Shown: one piece after another, positions 11,270 through 22,674 of the stretch
Position numbering within the stretch: the stretch's first letter is position 1
How the letters are laid out: each line of letters opens with the position of its first letter
Origin: Gnetum montanum
Lineage: Eukaryota; Streptophyta; Gnetopsida; Gnetales; Gnetaceae
Assembly (NCBI GenBank): GCA_015680685.1
Contig: MNCI01010443.1
Coordinates: 29,992-93,991 of the forward strand
Length of the DNA stretch: 64,000 bases
Reading direction: 5' to 3'
Translations under genes and position numbers: made by a program
The notes under the pieces: model-generated
What the model saw: the letters and a program-made list of their open reading frames with translations, nothing else
What the model was told of the DNA's origin: nothing
Database searches by the model: none

Positions 11270-12590
11270 TTGGCCCTTCATAACTGAGACAAGTGATTAG
11301 GAACCACATTCTTAGTCCTCTTTCGGTCTACTATTGTGAGATATAACTCATGCAAGATCACCATCCACTATATGACATGGGGGCTTACCATTGGTTTATT
11401 CATTAGGAAGTGAATGATATTATGGTCAGTGTGCACAAACACCTTATATCCAAGCACATAGTGCTTAACATTCTCCAAAGTATACACCATGACCATAAGC
11501 TCTTTCTTTGTCATGGTGTAATTAAGCTATGCACTTATAATGCTTTGGCTTGCACAATGGATATAATATGAATTTTTTTTATCATCCAACTACGTAAGCA
11601 CAACATCCAAGGCATAGTTTGATGAATCCATCATGATGTGAAATGGATGTGATCAATGAGATGCTCATAGAATTGGAGTCTCTACAATATTCTCCTTAAG
11701 CTGCTGGAATGTCTTTTCACATTTCTTAATCCATATGAATGAAGCATCTTTTGTTGTAATCTCAACCAATGGTTTTGTGATCTTAGAGAAATTCTCTATG
11801 AATCGTTGGTAGTAGCCAGTGTGTCCAAGGAATGATAAAAAATATTTAATGATTTCTGGTTGCCAAGGTATTCCTTAGATGATCCAAATATTTTTAAGGT
11901 CCATCCCAATCCCTACTTTAGAAATTTTGTAACCCAACATAATGGCCTTCTGGACCATGAGATGGATCTTTTGCAAATTGAGCTAAAGATTAGTCTCCAT
12001 ACATCTTTTATGCACTTGCTCAAGGTGGCCCAAGGCTTGCTCAAATGTGGTGCCATAGGTGGAGAAGTCATCCGTGAAGACTTCCACCCTGCTACAAATT
12101 TGCTATTGAAAAATAATTAGGACAATGCATTGGAATGTTGTAGGGGTATTGCATAGACAAAAGGGTATCTCACGATATGAAAAATTTCCCCATGCACTTG
12201 TGAATGTTTTTTTGTCTTGATCCTTAGGTACGATCTAAATTTGGTTATAATTGCTATAACCATTTAGGAAGCTATAATAGCAATGCCCAAAAATAGTGTC
12301 CAACACTTGGTCCACAAATGGTAATGGAAAATGATCTTTGAATGATACCATGTTCAACAACTTGAAATCAATACATGTCCATCATTTTCCACCTTTCCTT
12401 GACACAATTACAAGTGGGCTAACCCACTCGCTATTTTCAATTAGATAGATGAACCCTACCTTGAGGAATTGTTCAATTTTCTCTTTGATGATCTATTTCA
12501 ATTCTAGGTTCAGTCGTCACTGTAGCTACCTCTTTGGCTTTATGGCTAGATTGGTATAGATGTAATGCTAGTATATCTTAGGATCAATCC
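11270..12590 (-). pseudogene. Reverse transcriptase and RNaseH of element B
   Basis: RT motifs are readable in order: EWVSPLVIV near 12430, GGKWWTCIDFKLLN near 12390, FKDHFPLPFVDQVLDT near 12330, YSFLNGYSNYNQI near 12270, and the catalytic-loop equivalent FTDDF at about 12063-12085 in place of the usual F(M/V)DDF. RNaseH follows: MDSSNYALDVVL near 11630, TKKELMVMVYTLE near 11500 and VHTDHNIIHFLMNKP near 11430. The acidic residues of both active sites are largely retained, but in-frame stops (mostly TAG) and frameshifts break the frame. The order pro-RT-RH-INT identifies Ty3/gypsy. Confidence 0.8.
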
Positions 12591-12949
12591 TTGTAAGTTT
12601 AGGATATGACTAATCAAAGAATGTTGGCCATTTTAAAGCCACCTTCAACAACATCATTTTTTTCTCAAGAACAAGGTTAACATTGATTATCACTAGCTTG
12701 CCATTTTTCAGAAATGCATACTCCATATTGGTAGGTAGAGTTTTCAACTCTAAGGGGTCCTATTTAAAACTGTTAGGGATTTCCAACTTTCCCCAATTGG
12801 TAGCATCAGGTTCATCATTGAAGAGCTGGTAATGAACTTGCTCCAGTTCATCCATGCCTTCAACATAAACACAAATTAAGCTCTCAGTAGGTTCTATGCA
12901 AAGTGTGCTACTTTTAGAATCAGCTATGAGCCACTAGATGCCCTCCTAT

Positions 12950-13450
12950 TTTATGGTTGCTTTGTACACACACTTTTGGATTTTAGATTCATCTACATAC
13001 TATCTGCATGCTTTGATTGATGTTATTTTAATAGATTAGAGTTTCTACACATAGTTGCACCCTGTATCACTATACGTGATGCATGGAACTCGCTTCTTCT
13101 TGATCTTTCTGAATGCATTTTTCTTGGAAATTTCTAGTGAGGGATCTCTGATGCCCATTCATGCATCAAAAATGCTCAACCAAGCCCTTCCCATAATGAT
13201 TGGAAAGTTCCCCTTACAATTGTTAACTTTAATTACCATGAAATCAATAGGATATGACCACCCACATACAGTGGCCACAATATTCTTCATTAGTCCCAAA
13301 GGAATAGTAATGGATTGATATGCCAATTCTAAACTAATGTTGAGAGGAGGTAGGTTCTAGGCATTGTACATTTCATGAGAAATTAGATTAACTCCAGAAC
13401 GTAAGTCAAGAAGAGCCTTACATGGCTCATTCACAACAATCTACAAATAG
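12950..13450 (-). pseudogene. Aspartic protease region of element B
   Basis: The motif KALLDLRSGVNLISHEMY (near 13410) corresponds to the family ALLDSGS-VNLIS catalytic motif, and FPIIMGRAWLS follows near 13180. The same order is seen in F (46220-46477, then 45969-46172) and E (25500-25890). The protease would cleave the Gag-Pol polyprotein. The catalytic Asp codon is present but the DSG context is altered and stops interrupt the frame. Confidence 0.65.
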
Positions 13451-13599
13451 ATGAGAGGAATTCTAGGATTAGCTCTTTTCTTAAAAATGTTGCTAGCCTT
13501 GATCCAATTAAATACAGTGTGGGTTAACATGATTGTGTGGATCTTGGAAGGTGTTTGGTTTAAAGGTCTCTCGAAAGTAATGGATGCAAAGAATGAAGG

Positions 13600-15976
13600 A
13601 AATATAGGATGACCAGCCACACAAGTAAGTGAGGGTTTAGTTGGGACCTTTTTTCAAGGAATGGTCTTTTTCGAGATCTAGGTTTCAAACCACTTGACTA
13701 AGGAGCTAGTTATAGGTTAAAAACTCTAATAGCATTACCCTACTACGGCTGCATAGGAATTTCACTATACATGGATGGAACATGTGGTAATTGGGTTGGG
13801 GGTGAATGAGCATGTGCTAAATGATAAGGAGGGTGATAGGGATTTGGGGTTTCCCCTCTAGTAGATGGAGAATGAGTTTTGTAATACTCTAGAAGGTAGT
13901 AGTGATGCTGAAAAGAAGTGTGACTAGAAGAGTCACATGAAAACATTGGTTGTTGAACATAGTACCCATACAGATCTGGTTGCTTGTAAGGGTACTACTA
14001 CCTTGGTGGTGGCTTCCCCCATGACTATAGGTGTTTCCATTGTTAATACTACTCATATGGTTAAGGTGGAGCTCTACTTGGATAATAAGCCTATTGTTTT
14101 TGGTGGAACTACCTTGGGTTTCCTTGAGGATAAGGCAACCTTTTAGGTGCTTACCTTTGTGCTAGTCTAGGATTCAAAGCATACACCCAAGATTCTTGTA
14201 AGTGTGACACAATAGGGTAACATTCCTTAAAATGTTTATATTGGAAGATGTCACACCCACCATCATCATTTGATTTTGACTCCACAACCTCTTCTACTAT
14301 TGTAGCCTTACCCTTACCCCTTTGGTAGGTACATTTAGCTTCTTATCTTCTCTTGTGATCATGATCACTACCTTATTCTTTGGATTCTTCTACAATTTTT
14401 AGAGTAGTTTGAAATATTTTATCCAAATATTCCCACATTTTGTTAACCTTAACTAAAATTTTAGATACAAATTTTTGAATTGGCAAGGTTTTTTGCTACA
14501 CCACCTCATCAAGTCGTGCTTCCCCCTCACTGTCATAGAATCGAACCTTCCTTTTTTTGATGGAAGGGTCTTGGTTATATACTCCTCATCACTTTTCCAT
14601 TTTCTTAACTTCTTCTTTTGTAGCTTGCTTAATTAGCCTTTGAATTTGATGGGCTCTTAGTTCTAATAGTCTCCTTTGGACATAGACCCCAAGAGTTCTC
14701 ATTTCAGATTAAAAACCATTTATGATATGGTGAAGCTGTCCTGTTGAGAATAACTATGGCTAGGACATCTATGGAAAAGGGAATAATACCTACCCATGGT
14801 TGCATCCAAGGGTTTATGTGTTCCTTGTCAACACCCTTGGATTTTCTTTCTCAAATTGGATACTATGGAGCACATTTAATATTTGTTATTGAATAGCTCA
14901 AGCATTGTACTCCATTTGCGACTTAATTTTAGCTCTAAAGCGTAGTACCAACTTTCTGCCTCTTTTATGAATGTTTTGGGGAACAACTTAAGTTTCTACC
15001 AATCATTTTCTATGTTTTGCAAGGCACAGGCATTATGAAAGGCCTGAAGATGGGTTTATGGATTAGAGTTATATCCCCCATTAAATCTAGAGATATTGTT
15101 CATATCCAACTGCTTGATTCTGCTATCTTTCATATACCTAGTTAGGATCCTAACTACCTCTATGAAATTTAGCTTGTTTTGAGTTGCTAGTAAGGGCTCA
15201 CCATTGTTATGATTTTGATGATGCCTATGATGTCACCTGCTACCCCTTCAATCATGGTGGGGCCTATGATCATTATCCCAGTGTTCACCTCCATCATGTT
15301 TTTGTCCCCTACAATTTTGATTAGATTTAAAAGAGGAAGAAGAAGATGTAGATGAAGAGGGTTAAGAGGAAGGAAGACTGCCACCACTATGGTGTCTACC
15401 ACCTTCTCTCCACTTGTCACAATGACAATCATCAAGTTTTTTATCATGATGATGCTTACCCAAGCTCCTACCTTAACTTCCACTTTTCCCTAATCACAGA
15501 TTGTTAATAGTGGATTGTAGATTCAAGTTCAAGTGTCCATCACTAATGTTGAGGGTTGGAGAATCTTCATGTTGAGAACCCCCAGAGAAAGGATCCTCAT
15601 TATTGTTTTGGTTTAGCAAGAATAAGGGGTTGGTGAATTGTTTTCCCTTCATAGGTTCATGATGCTTCTGTTGATATTGATCTTGTCTATGTTGTGTTTC
15701 TATGGAATAGTAGTCCCAATAGTTATTGTCCTACACAACGTATTCATCATGGAGGTCTTGGATGTCCGAACTCTTAAGAGTTTGAAGAAGCATATCAAGA
15801 ATAGATTAGTTGGAAGATAACACAACATTGGCCTCAATATCTCTCCACTGCAAGTGTTTATCCTGATGTAGGATGAAGGTGAAATTAAGTACAAGCTCAT
15901 TTGGATGAGTGTACACCACCTTGAATTCTTGGGGCACTAGCGATTTTGAATCATCATGCCTATGAGAAGAAGACAT
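13600..15976 (-). pseudogene. gag of element B
   Basis: The frame starts at an ATG 142 bp inside the PBS: MSSSHRHDDSKSLVPQEF..., followed by YTHPNELVLNFTF. Homologous blocks occur in F (NLHSTIHNL against NLQSTINNL) and E. The C-terminal part is P/Y/H-rich (13743-13946, HHYYLLEYYKTHSPSTRGET), a low-complexity linker seen in all three copies (F 46648-47100). Gag would form the cytoplasmic virus-like particle. No CCHC zinc knuckle could be confirmed. Numerous stops and shifts. Confidence 0.7.
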
Positions 15977-16117
15977 TTTGGATTAGAGAAAAATTTAGTG
16001 TGCTTAAATTATAAGTATAATTATTAATTTTTTGAATGATTATGACCTTAGGGTTCATTCAAATGATCTTAAATAATATTCACTAAGTCCTAGACAACAC
16101 ATGTATTAAACTACAAC

Positions 16118-16136
16118 TCCCTAGCAATAGTGCCAA
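16118..16136 (-). promoter_or_regulatory. Primer-binding site of element B
   Basis: On the minus strand the sequence TTGGCACTATTGCTAGGGA abuts the 5' LTR terminus (CATCA). It is one of the better preserved copies of the TTGGCGCCGTTGCCGGGGA-type site. Confidence 0.8.
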
Positions 16137-16995
16137 TGATGAGTGGCGAGTAAGCCCTATGCCCAACCATACGAATCACTAAGTGTTCACGCATGATTCA
16201 GTCAAATTTTGTAGACTTATAACCTTCTAAGAATAATGGTCTCTAGGAATTAAAACTAACCATTACAATCATTGTCTACCCAATTACACTTGTTAAATGC
16301 AATGGTATGGTTAAGTGCAACTAAGGCATACGATTTTTATCATTTTTATGTTTTGTGTTTTGAGTTGCCTAAGGGTAAAGAATAAAGAATAAAATAAAAT
16401 AGTTAAATTGTTAATTTAATCTAACTAGCTACACCTAACTAATCATAAGATAAGCATTTGTTCTCACTTGCTAAACACATCTTGAACACATTTAACATTG
16501 CTGGGTTATCACATGTTAAATGTTATTGAGATTACTAAGTGCCAAGCGTATGCTTGAAGTGGTCGTACTTATTTTCTTAGTTAATCACTATTTAATCTAG
16601 CATAATTTAGCTGAATTACTTAAAGCATTAAAGGAAATTACATAAAACATTAAATGCATAAATAAACAATTAATCTATTTCAAAGTGCTACAAGGTTTAT
16701 TAGAATGCTTTTCTTTATTACCACAAACACTACCATGCTCAAGTACAATAGTGATCAAATAAAGATTCATACACTATTTGACTCCTACTACAAGCACTTC
16801 GAAAAATATTCTAAGTTTCAAATGACAAAACTGTAAGAGCTTTGCTACAACTATAACAAAAGATGTCATAAACACAATGAGTAAGCATGTATTTATAAGT
16901 AAAAATAGACACTACATCGATGAGGTCACATCAATGCATCAAATCCCATGTCGACGAGGCCCCATCGAAGGAACCCAAGAAAATGTAACTTATCA
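16137..16995 (-). repeat. 5' LTR of element B
   Basis: Starts TGATGAG at 16137 and ends TTATCA at 16995 on the plus strand. The PBS lies on one side and the CCTAC duplication on the other. It is colinear with 3893-4798. Confidence 0.88.
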
Positions 16996-17000
16996 CCTAC
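16996..17000. repeat. Right target-site duplication of element B (CCTAC)
   Basis: Identical to 3888-3892. Removing B joins the element-A sequence at 3892 to 17001 without a gap. Confidence 0.85.
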
Positions 17001-17680
17001 TACTCAGATTACCACTACTATGGGTGTGACCTCCATAGTTGCTATGGCCCAAGAGCCAATTATTTGAACTATGGTAGATAGGATTGGCATCCTTTCTGGT
17101 GTTGATCTTGGGGATGTTGATTAGATCAACATGATAGAGGATCAAATCCTCCATCATTTAGATAAAGGCCTTCTTCATCAACCCCTAGAAGTAATGGAGT
17201 TAGAATCTCCATAGGATTGGTATATTCTATGTTGTAGTTTTTGACTTATGGTTTTGATTTTTGCTATGGATTTCTATCTAGCTATATGCTATTGCATTTT
17301 AGGCCTAAGGAGACATTGGAAGCCCTAGTGGTAAGGGTGGGAATGATCCACCACTTCCTCCTTCAAATACCACTCACTAGCCTCCATCAATTTAGCTTAT
17401 TGGCTATTTGTTTTTATTTGCATGTTGATGGCTATTGTTAGCCAAGACTATGTTATAGATGGTTGTTATTCTTCAACATTTTTTCCACACAGTGTGGCCA
17501 TGACATATGTATGTTATGGAAATTTTAACTTTAAATTTAAATCTTGGTTTTATTTTTGGCTATATGTATCTATAGTTGTAGTAAACATTGTAAAGGTTAT
17601 AAACATTATGAATGTTGACAATGACTATGTTGACATTTTGATTATAACATTAAATAGCTAATCGATGCAATAATAGGCTA
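17001..17680 (+). other. Continuation of element A behind the B insertion, not further identified
   Basis: By the target duplication this stretch was contiguous with 3892. Short coherent pieces can be read (for example NMIEDQILHHLDKGLL near 17130 and PPLPPSN near 17360), then AT-rich sequence from 17480. It is plausibly the C-terminus of the extra ORF and 3' untranslated part of A. No polypurine tract or 3' LTR of A is found before the repeats of D begin. Confidence 0.4.
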
Positions 17681-17709
17681 AGAAAAGAAAGATATAATAA
17701 TAAGAGGAA

Positions 17710-18085
17710 TTTTTGCTAGTTTGAGGCCATCATGGGCACAAGTTATATAGTTTTGCTAGTTTAAGGCCATGGCTAGCCATGATGCGTTGTGGTTACTTTG
17801 CTAGTTTAGGATCATGGTGAGCCATAATGCTAGTTTAACATCTTAGTAGATGATAATGCCAGTTTAGAGTCTTAGTAGACTATGTTGTATGATTATGTTT
17901 GTCAGTTTAAGGCCATAGTAGGCCATGATGGTAATTTAAGGTCTTAGAAGACCATGGTTTAGTTGCGGCTACTTTTGCCAATTTTAGGCCATGGTGAGCC
18001 ATGTTGCATCATTTTAGTAGGCGTTGCTAGTTTAAGGCCATGGTGGGTCATCATGCTAATTTAAGGTCTTAGCAGACTAGTTAGG
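17710..18085 (-). repeat. Tandem repeats of about 30 bp in the spacer of D
   Basis: On the plus strand it reads as alternating GCTAGTTTAAGG-CCATGG-GCCATGATG and AATTTAAGGTCTTAG-AGACTA units. On the element strand the core is CTAAGACCTTAAACTAGC. About a dozen degenerate copies. The same core in the same element-relative orientation is present in C at 39940-40046, 51905-51985, 59100-59260 and 62024-62420. Confidence 0.8.
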
Positions 18086-18383
18086 AAAAAGAAGTATACT
18101 AATAAGGCTTTTTTTGATGTTTATAACATAAGTAAAAATAAAGAAAGGTTATAACAAATAGGTAAAAATGAAAATGAACTTAGGCTACATGCATAAAGAG
18201 TAACACAAAAAATGCATAAAAGATATAATAAATTGCAAAGAAAAAGTAAGGCTACATGACTATTGATGCATGTAGTCATAGGGGCATGGAAAGGTTAAGG
18301 TGAACTTTACTTGTGTTGATTCTTCCTAACCTTTGCAAGATTAGGGAGTAAGTAAGGCCTACTCTACACAAGCTTATATTCAC

Positions 18384-21300
18384 CATCTCCTTCATTTACA
18401 ACGCTAAAATGGAATTTCATCCCATAATGCATCTTGTTGCTCATCATTATCATCATTGGCTTTCTTGGGTTGTTGCTCTTTTTGGGCTATTAAATTTCAT
18501 GGTTGGGAGCTTCTTCTTGAAGCTCCAATTTAGATCCCTACTCTATGTTCATGTTGTTAACAGCCAAGGAAACCATGTTGTCACCATGAATGATGATTTC
18601 ACCTCTCTTATAAGGAAGGTGAATTTCTTGATGGATGGGGGAGGACACTACTCATAATTGAGCCAACTAAGGCCTTCCCAAGATAAGGTTGAACCCTAGT
18701 GTCTCCTCCACCACCAAGAAATTGGTGGTTATGGGGAATTTCTCTCTTGCTACAAAATCCAAGAAGATAGACCCACAACAACTCTTGATCCATTGAAGGA
18801 TTTGAGAGCCACAATGGTTATAGGTTGTATCTACTTAGTTAGACCCAGCATTCAACAATGGTGCATTGTATGACATTAGTTGCAGCTCCATTATCAACAT
18901 GCATCCAATGTAGTTTAAATTATCTTATGTGTATGCTTATGAATAAAGGGGTTGTAGTTACTTCAACATTTTGTGAATTAACCTTAATTTTGCTATCATG
19001 AAATACAAGGTGCATTGAATTTGTCTTCTTTAGTAAGGGAGGAACTATCATTGCATGGATGGATTTGCCATTAGTGGGGATATCCTCACTAATGGGGATG
19101 GAAGTCAACATTTTGACTAGGGCCTCACAATTTGTGGTAGAAGTCATGATCAGGTCATACAAGCTTAGAGTTGTGTTTTTCTACTTGAGGGATTGCATGA
19201 CTTGGTCCATTGCACTAAGGAAGTTTTTATCATTGACCATGGGCTTGTCACCTCAGTTATGCTTTACTTCCTTCATGCACCTCAAAATGCACACTTCGGT
19301 CCTAGGTTGTGTTTGTTGGGGCTTTTCCTCATTGCTTTGGTTATGGTCTTTGGTGTCCTCCTATGGCTTATTGGTTGGAGCAGGTTGGATAGAGGAGGTC
19401 ATGGGTATATTTAAAATGGGAGTGGGCTTCGATGCATCCACTTCTTTTTATTCCTTCATATAATTGTTACCCTTATTGTTAGGCTTTTTCTTATGTTTAT
19501 TCCTTTGTTTGGTTAAAGCCTTTTGGTTGTTAGCAATTGGTTATGAGGAAGAGGCAATAGCATTGGCCACCATAGGAGGTCATTGTGCAATTGGTTGGAC
19601 TACAGCTACTTGGGTGTATTGGGTTGGAGGACCATGATGACAAAAGATTCCTTGGGAATGACTTGTGATGGTACTCTTATGAAAACTAGGGATCTTAAGC
19701 TATGGGAAGCTGAAGAAGCCCTTTCACCATAGAGGGGTACTTGAATCAAGAATGGTTATCTTGCAAGTCTCTAATTGTCATCAATGTTGAATGCTGAAAT
19801 AACATAGGGGTTGTCATTAGTATTCAATAGGTCTTTGGAGACCTACATCAATTAGTTTTGTAGCCAAACTAGGTTGGAAGCATCTAAGACCAACTCCCCC
19901 TGTCTATCATCCTTTGTAGGTCATCCTTCAACACAAGGTAGAAGTCTGTGTCATGACCAAGAAGTTGATGATAATGGTAGAAGTAGCCTAGTTTGAAGTA
20001 TCTAGGTAATTGAGGATCATCCTTTGTTGCCCAAGTGAGGTCCTTGGCTATTTTGCATAGCCTCTCGTGTTTCTTTCAAGAAACTTTGGTCATTTATTTT
20101 TCTTGCATGTGTCCACTTTTTAATAATTGGTCTAGTAACTTGAATGGTTTCATAGGTAAGGTAGTGTATTTGGACATTTCCTTTCTTTCAAAATTAGGTC
20201 CAGTTATTGTTGATGTAGTGGCCCCAAAGGTTGATGGTTGGTTATTGCGGTTATTAGTAGGGGCCTTGGGTGGATTGGCCTTTGGCCCCTAGTTTGTAAT
20301 CTTTATTTATTTTGTCATAGTTTCTATGGTTGTGTTCTTTGTTTTCTCTTTTCTTTGTCTCTCTACACATGTTGAGTTTTATATGCTACATAGGTCGAAT
20401 CATGACTGGCCTCCATAGCATCTTCTATATTCTTGATTTGCAAGAATGCTTGTCTAAGAGACCATGGATCAAGGTAGTATAGTTTTGACTTGATAAAGTC
20501 ATTCATTGCTCCCTTAAATATGGCTAACAAGTGGGCTTCAACTATAGGCTCTAGTACTTCGTTGAGTAGTCCATTCCATCGCTAGATGAATTTTTGCATA
20601 GGTTCTAGGGCTTCTTGCTTGACCTTCATGAGTTGTTCAAGTGTTGTGTTAGGCTTCAAGTTATACTTGAAGTGATTAACAAACTAGGCAACCAAGTCCT
20701 TCAAAGAAGATATGGATCCCCTAGGTAATGCACAATACCAATCAAGTGCTTTCCCAGTCAAGGACATTAGGAAAATCCTCATGATGGTATGAGGCCATGG
20801 TTGCAAGAGTAAGCATTCAGATTGAAAGGTAATAAGGTGAGTGTTAGGATCACTTTCTTCATTATATTTGCTAAATTAGGAAATAGGGACACTATGAGGA
20901 GGTTTTAAGGATGGGACTATAGGAGTTATGGAATTATCCTGGTAGAAATCCATAATCTTAACAATTTGTGAGGTAGAGGCTTTAAGCCTTTTCAACTTCT
21001 CTATTAGGTCCTGGATCATCTAGAATGTTTGATCTAGACCCTATGGTGGCCTTGTTAGTTGTGGGATTTGTACATAAGGGTATGGTATTTGTTGTGAGGC
21101 TTGTTGCCTCACTATGGGTTACATGAAGGAAGGAAGTGGTTGCATTATAGTTATGGCTTGTGGACTAAACAAAGAAAAAATTATTTATGCTAGTACTTGA
21201 GGCACAAATGGGACAAATAGGGTGTGTGACCCTTGAGTTGCTTGGGGTACCATGGTGAACCCCACATGGGTAATTAATGGATTTGTCATGGTTTGAGGCC

Positions 21301-21913
21301 ATATGAAAAATGACATATATGGATTATGGATCATAGTTTATGACATCAATTGAGTTTGATGTGTGGCTATGACCAGTGTGGGGTAAGCTATGGAAGATGG
21401 CAGCACCATACCCATGGAGAAAACAAAGGCATGAGGGGAAGGATTAGTGGCCTTGGAGGTTTCATATTGGAATAATCCCCCTAAGATGTTTTCAAGATCT
21501 AATTTTTCCCTAAATTCATCCTCCTCTTCCCATTATTCCTTGAAGCTATGTTTTTCATGTTCTTCCTCCATCTCAACCAATTAGGCTAGTATACCCACAT
21601 AGATATCAAATAGCGGTGTTTGGTCATAGGGGGAAGGAATGTACTCCTTATGATTATGATGGATAAGTTCAAACTCCCTTTTGACATCTTCTTCCAAATG
21701 TGGAATCAATATGCCAACCTATATTTTGGCACAAATGAAGTTATATTGGTCTTCATTTATAATTGCAAAATTAGGACTTCCCCCCCTAACCTTCAAAGAT
21801 TACCTACATTCAATGATAGAAAGGTCTTTGGGGTCATATACCCTCATGGCTTGTTGGCTAAGACCTTCACCATTGAAGGTGAGGGGCAACTTGATAGATT
21901 GTTGGAAAGACAT
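18384..21913 (-). pseudogene. gag-pro of element D
   Basis: Starts at an ATG (MSFQQSIKLPLTFNGEG...). The central Gag domain is well preserved around 20880-20420: CLLLQPWPHTIMRIFLMSL, GKALDWYCALPRGSISSL, NHFKYNLKPNTTLEQLMKVK, EAHLLAIFKGAMNDFIKSK and LYYLDPWSLRQAFLQI. The protease active site reads VDNGAATNVI with the catalytic Asp codon at 18893-18895. The frame ends QDALWDEIPF near a degenerate 5' splice site (GTGAAT at 18378-18383, element strand). The protein would form the particle and mature it. Several TAG/TAA stops and frameshifts prevent expression. Homologous throughout to C. Confidence 0.8.
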
Positions 21914-22648
21914 GGCTATGGTGTTGATAATGACTTAAAACAAGGCTATAAATGATAAAATAGAAATAAAGTCCAATGAATGAAATTCAAAAATATTCAA
22001 AGGAAATAAAAAAGGTTGAAAATGAAATGCTTACTAAAATTAGTAAGTGAGGGTAAGGAGCATTTAACCCTTTACCAAAAATGGAAAGCTAAAAAGGTTG
22101 ATAACAAGCCTTACCCATGCTGGCCCCTCAACTACCTCTATGCTAAGTATGGTAGGGGGAAGCGGGGAAGAAGTGGGGGTGAGATAATGGAAATCTCACC
22201 TTTTCCATTACAATGTTAATGGGGATAAGGCTAAAAATCAAAGTAGAAAGTTGGGTTTTTCCATTGAAACTTGGTGTTGGCAGGTTGCCAATTTTCTTAG
22301 CTTGGAAAAATAGGGGGAAGCTAACTTCTGGAAGTTTGGTAATTCCCAAAAGGGTTGCACCACCAACTTTAGAAGCTAAAAAATATTGAAATTGGTAGTA
22401 AAAAGAAAAGGGAAAAGGTTTTAATGCAAGCTTTGGGGATGAAAAAATTCATAATAGTTGTTGTGAAAAGCCACCATCCAACCACCTGCAACTTCCATGT
22501 TGTAGTTTTGGTCTTAGGGAGGTGGGGTGGGGAGGAAAGACCAGCATTGGTTCTTCAAAGTCTTGGCTATAAGAAATCAAAGAAAAGCTTGCAAATCAAA
22601 AAATCAGCAATGGAAAAAAATAGATTTGTTCATAGAATTTAGGTAGAG
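21914..22648 (-). other. Untranslated leader of element D
   Basis: About 735 bp between the PBS and the gag start, purine-rich on the plus strand, with no supported frame. The length is usual for Tat-type leaders. Confidence 0.5.
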
Positions 22649-22667
22649 GTCCCCCTTCTAATGCCAA
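22649..22667 (-). promoter_or_regulatory. Primer-binding site of element D
   Basis: On the element strand TTGGCATTAGAAGGGGGACC begins seven bases inside the LTR end. It corresponds to the decayed TAGTGCTAAAAGGAGGACC at the same place in C, so this group uses a different tRNA primer from the Athila-like copies. The tRNA was not identified. Confidence 0.65.
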
Positions 22668-22674
22668 GAAAAAA

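Larger units (their letters stand above)
3893..16995 (-). mobile_element. Athila-like element B, complete and nested in element A
   Basis: A 13.1-kb element on the minus strand bounded by two colinear LTRs (906 and 859 bp) and a perfect CCTAC duplication. Reading leftward from 16995 it has the 5' LTR, PBS, gag, protease, RT, RNaseH, integrase, a long non-coding spacer, a coiled-coil ORF, a short polypurine tract and the 3' LTR. All frames are broken. In the first ~95 aligned bases the two LTRs differ at about 17 positions, all transitions. This indicates an old insertion decayed mainly by deamination of methylated cytosines. Confidence 0.9.
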
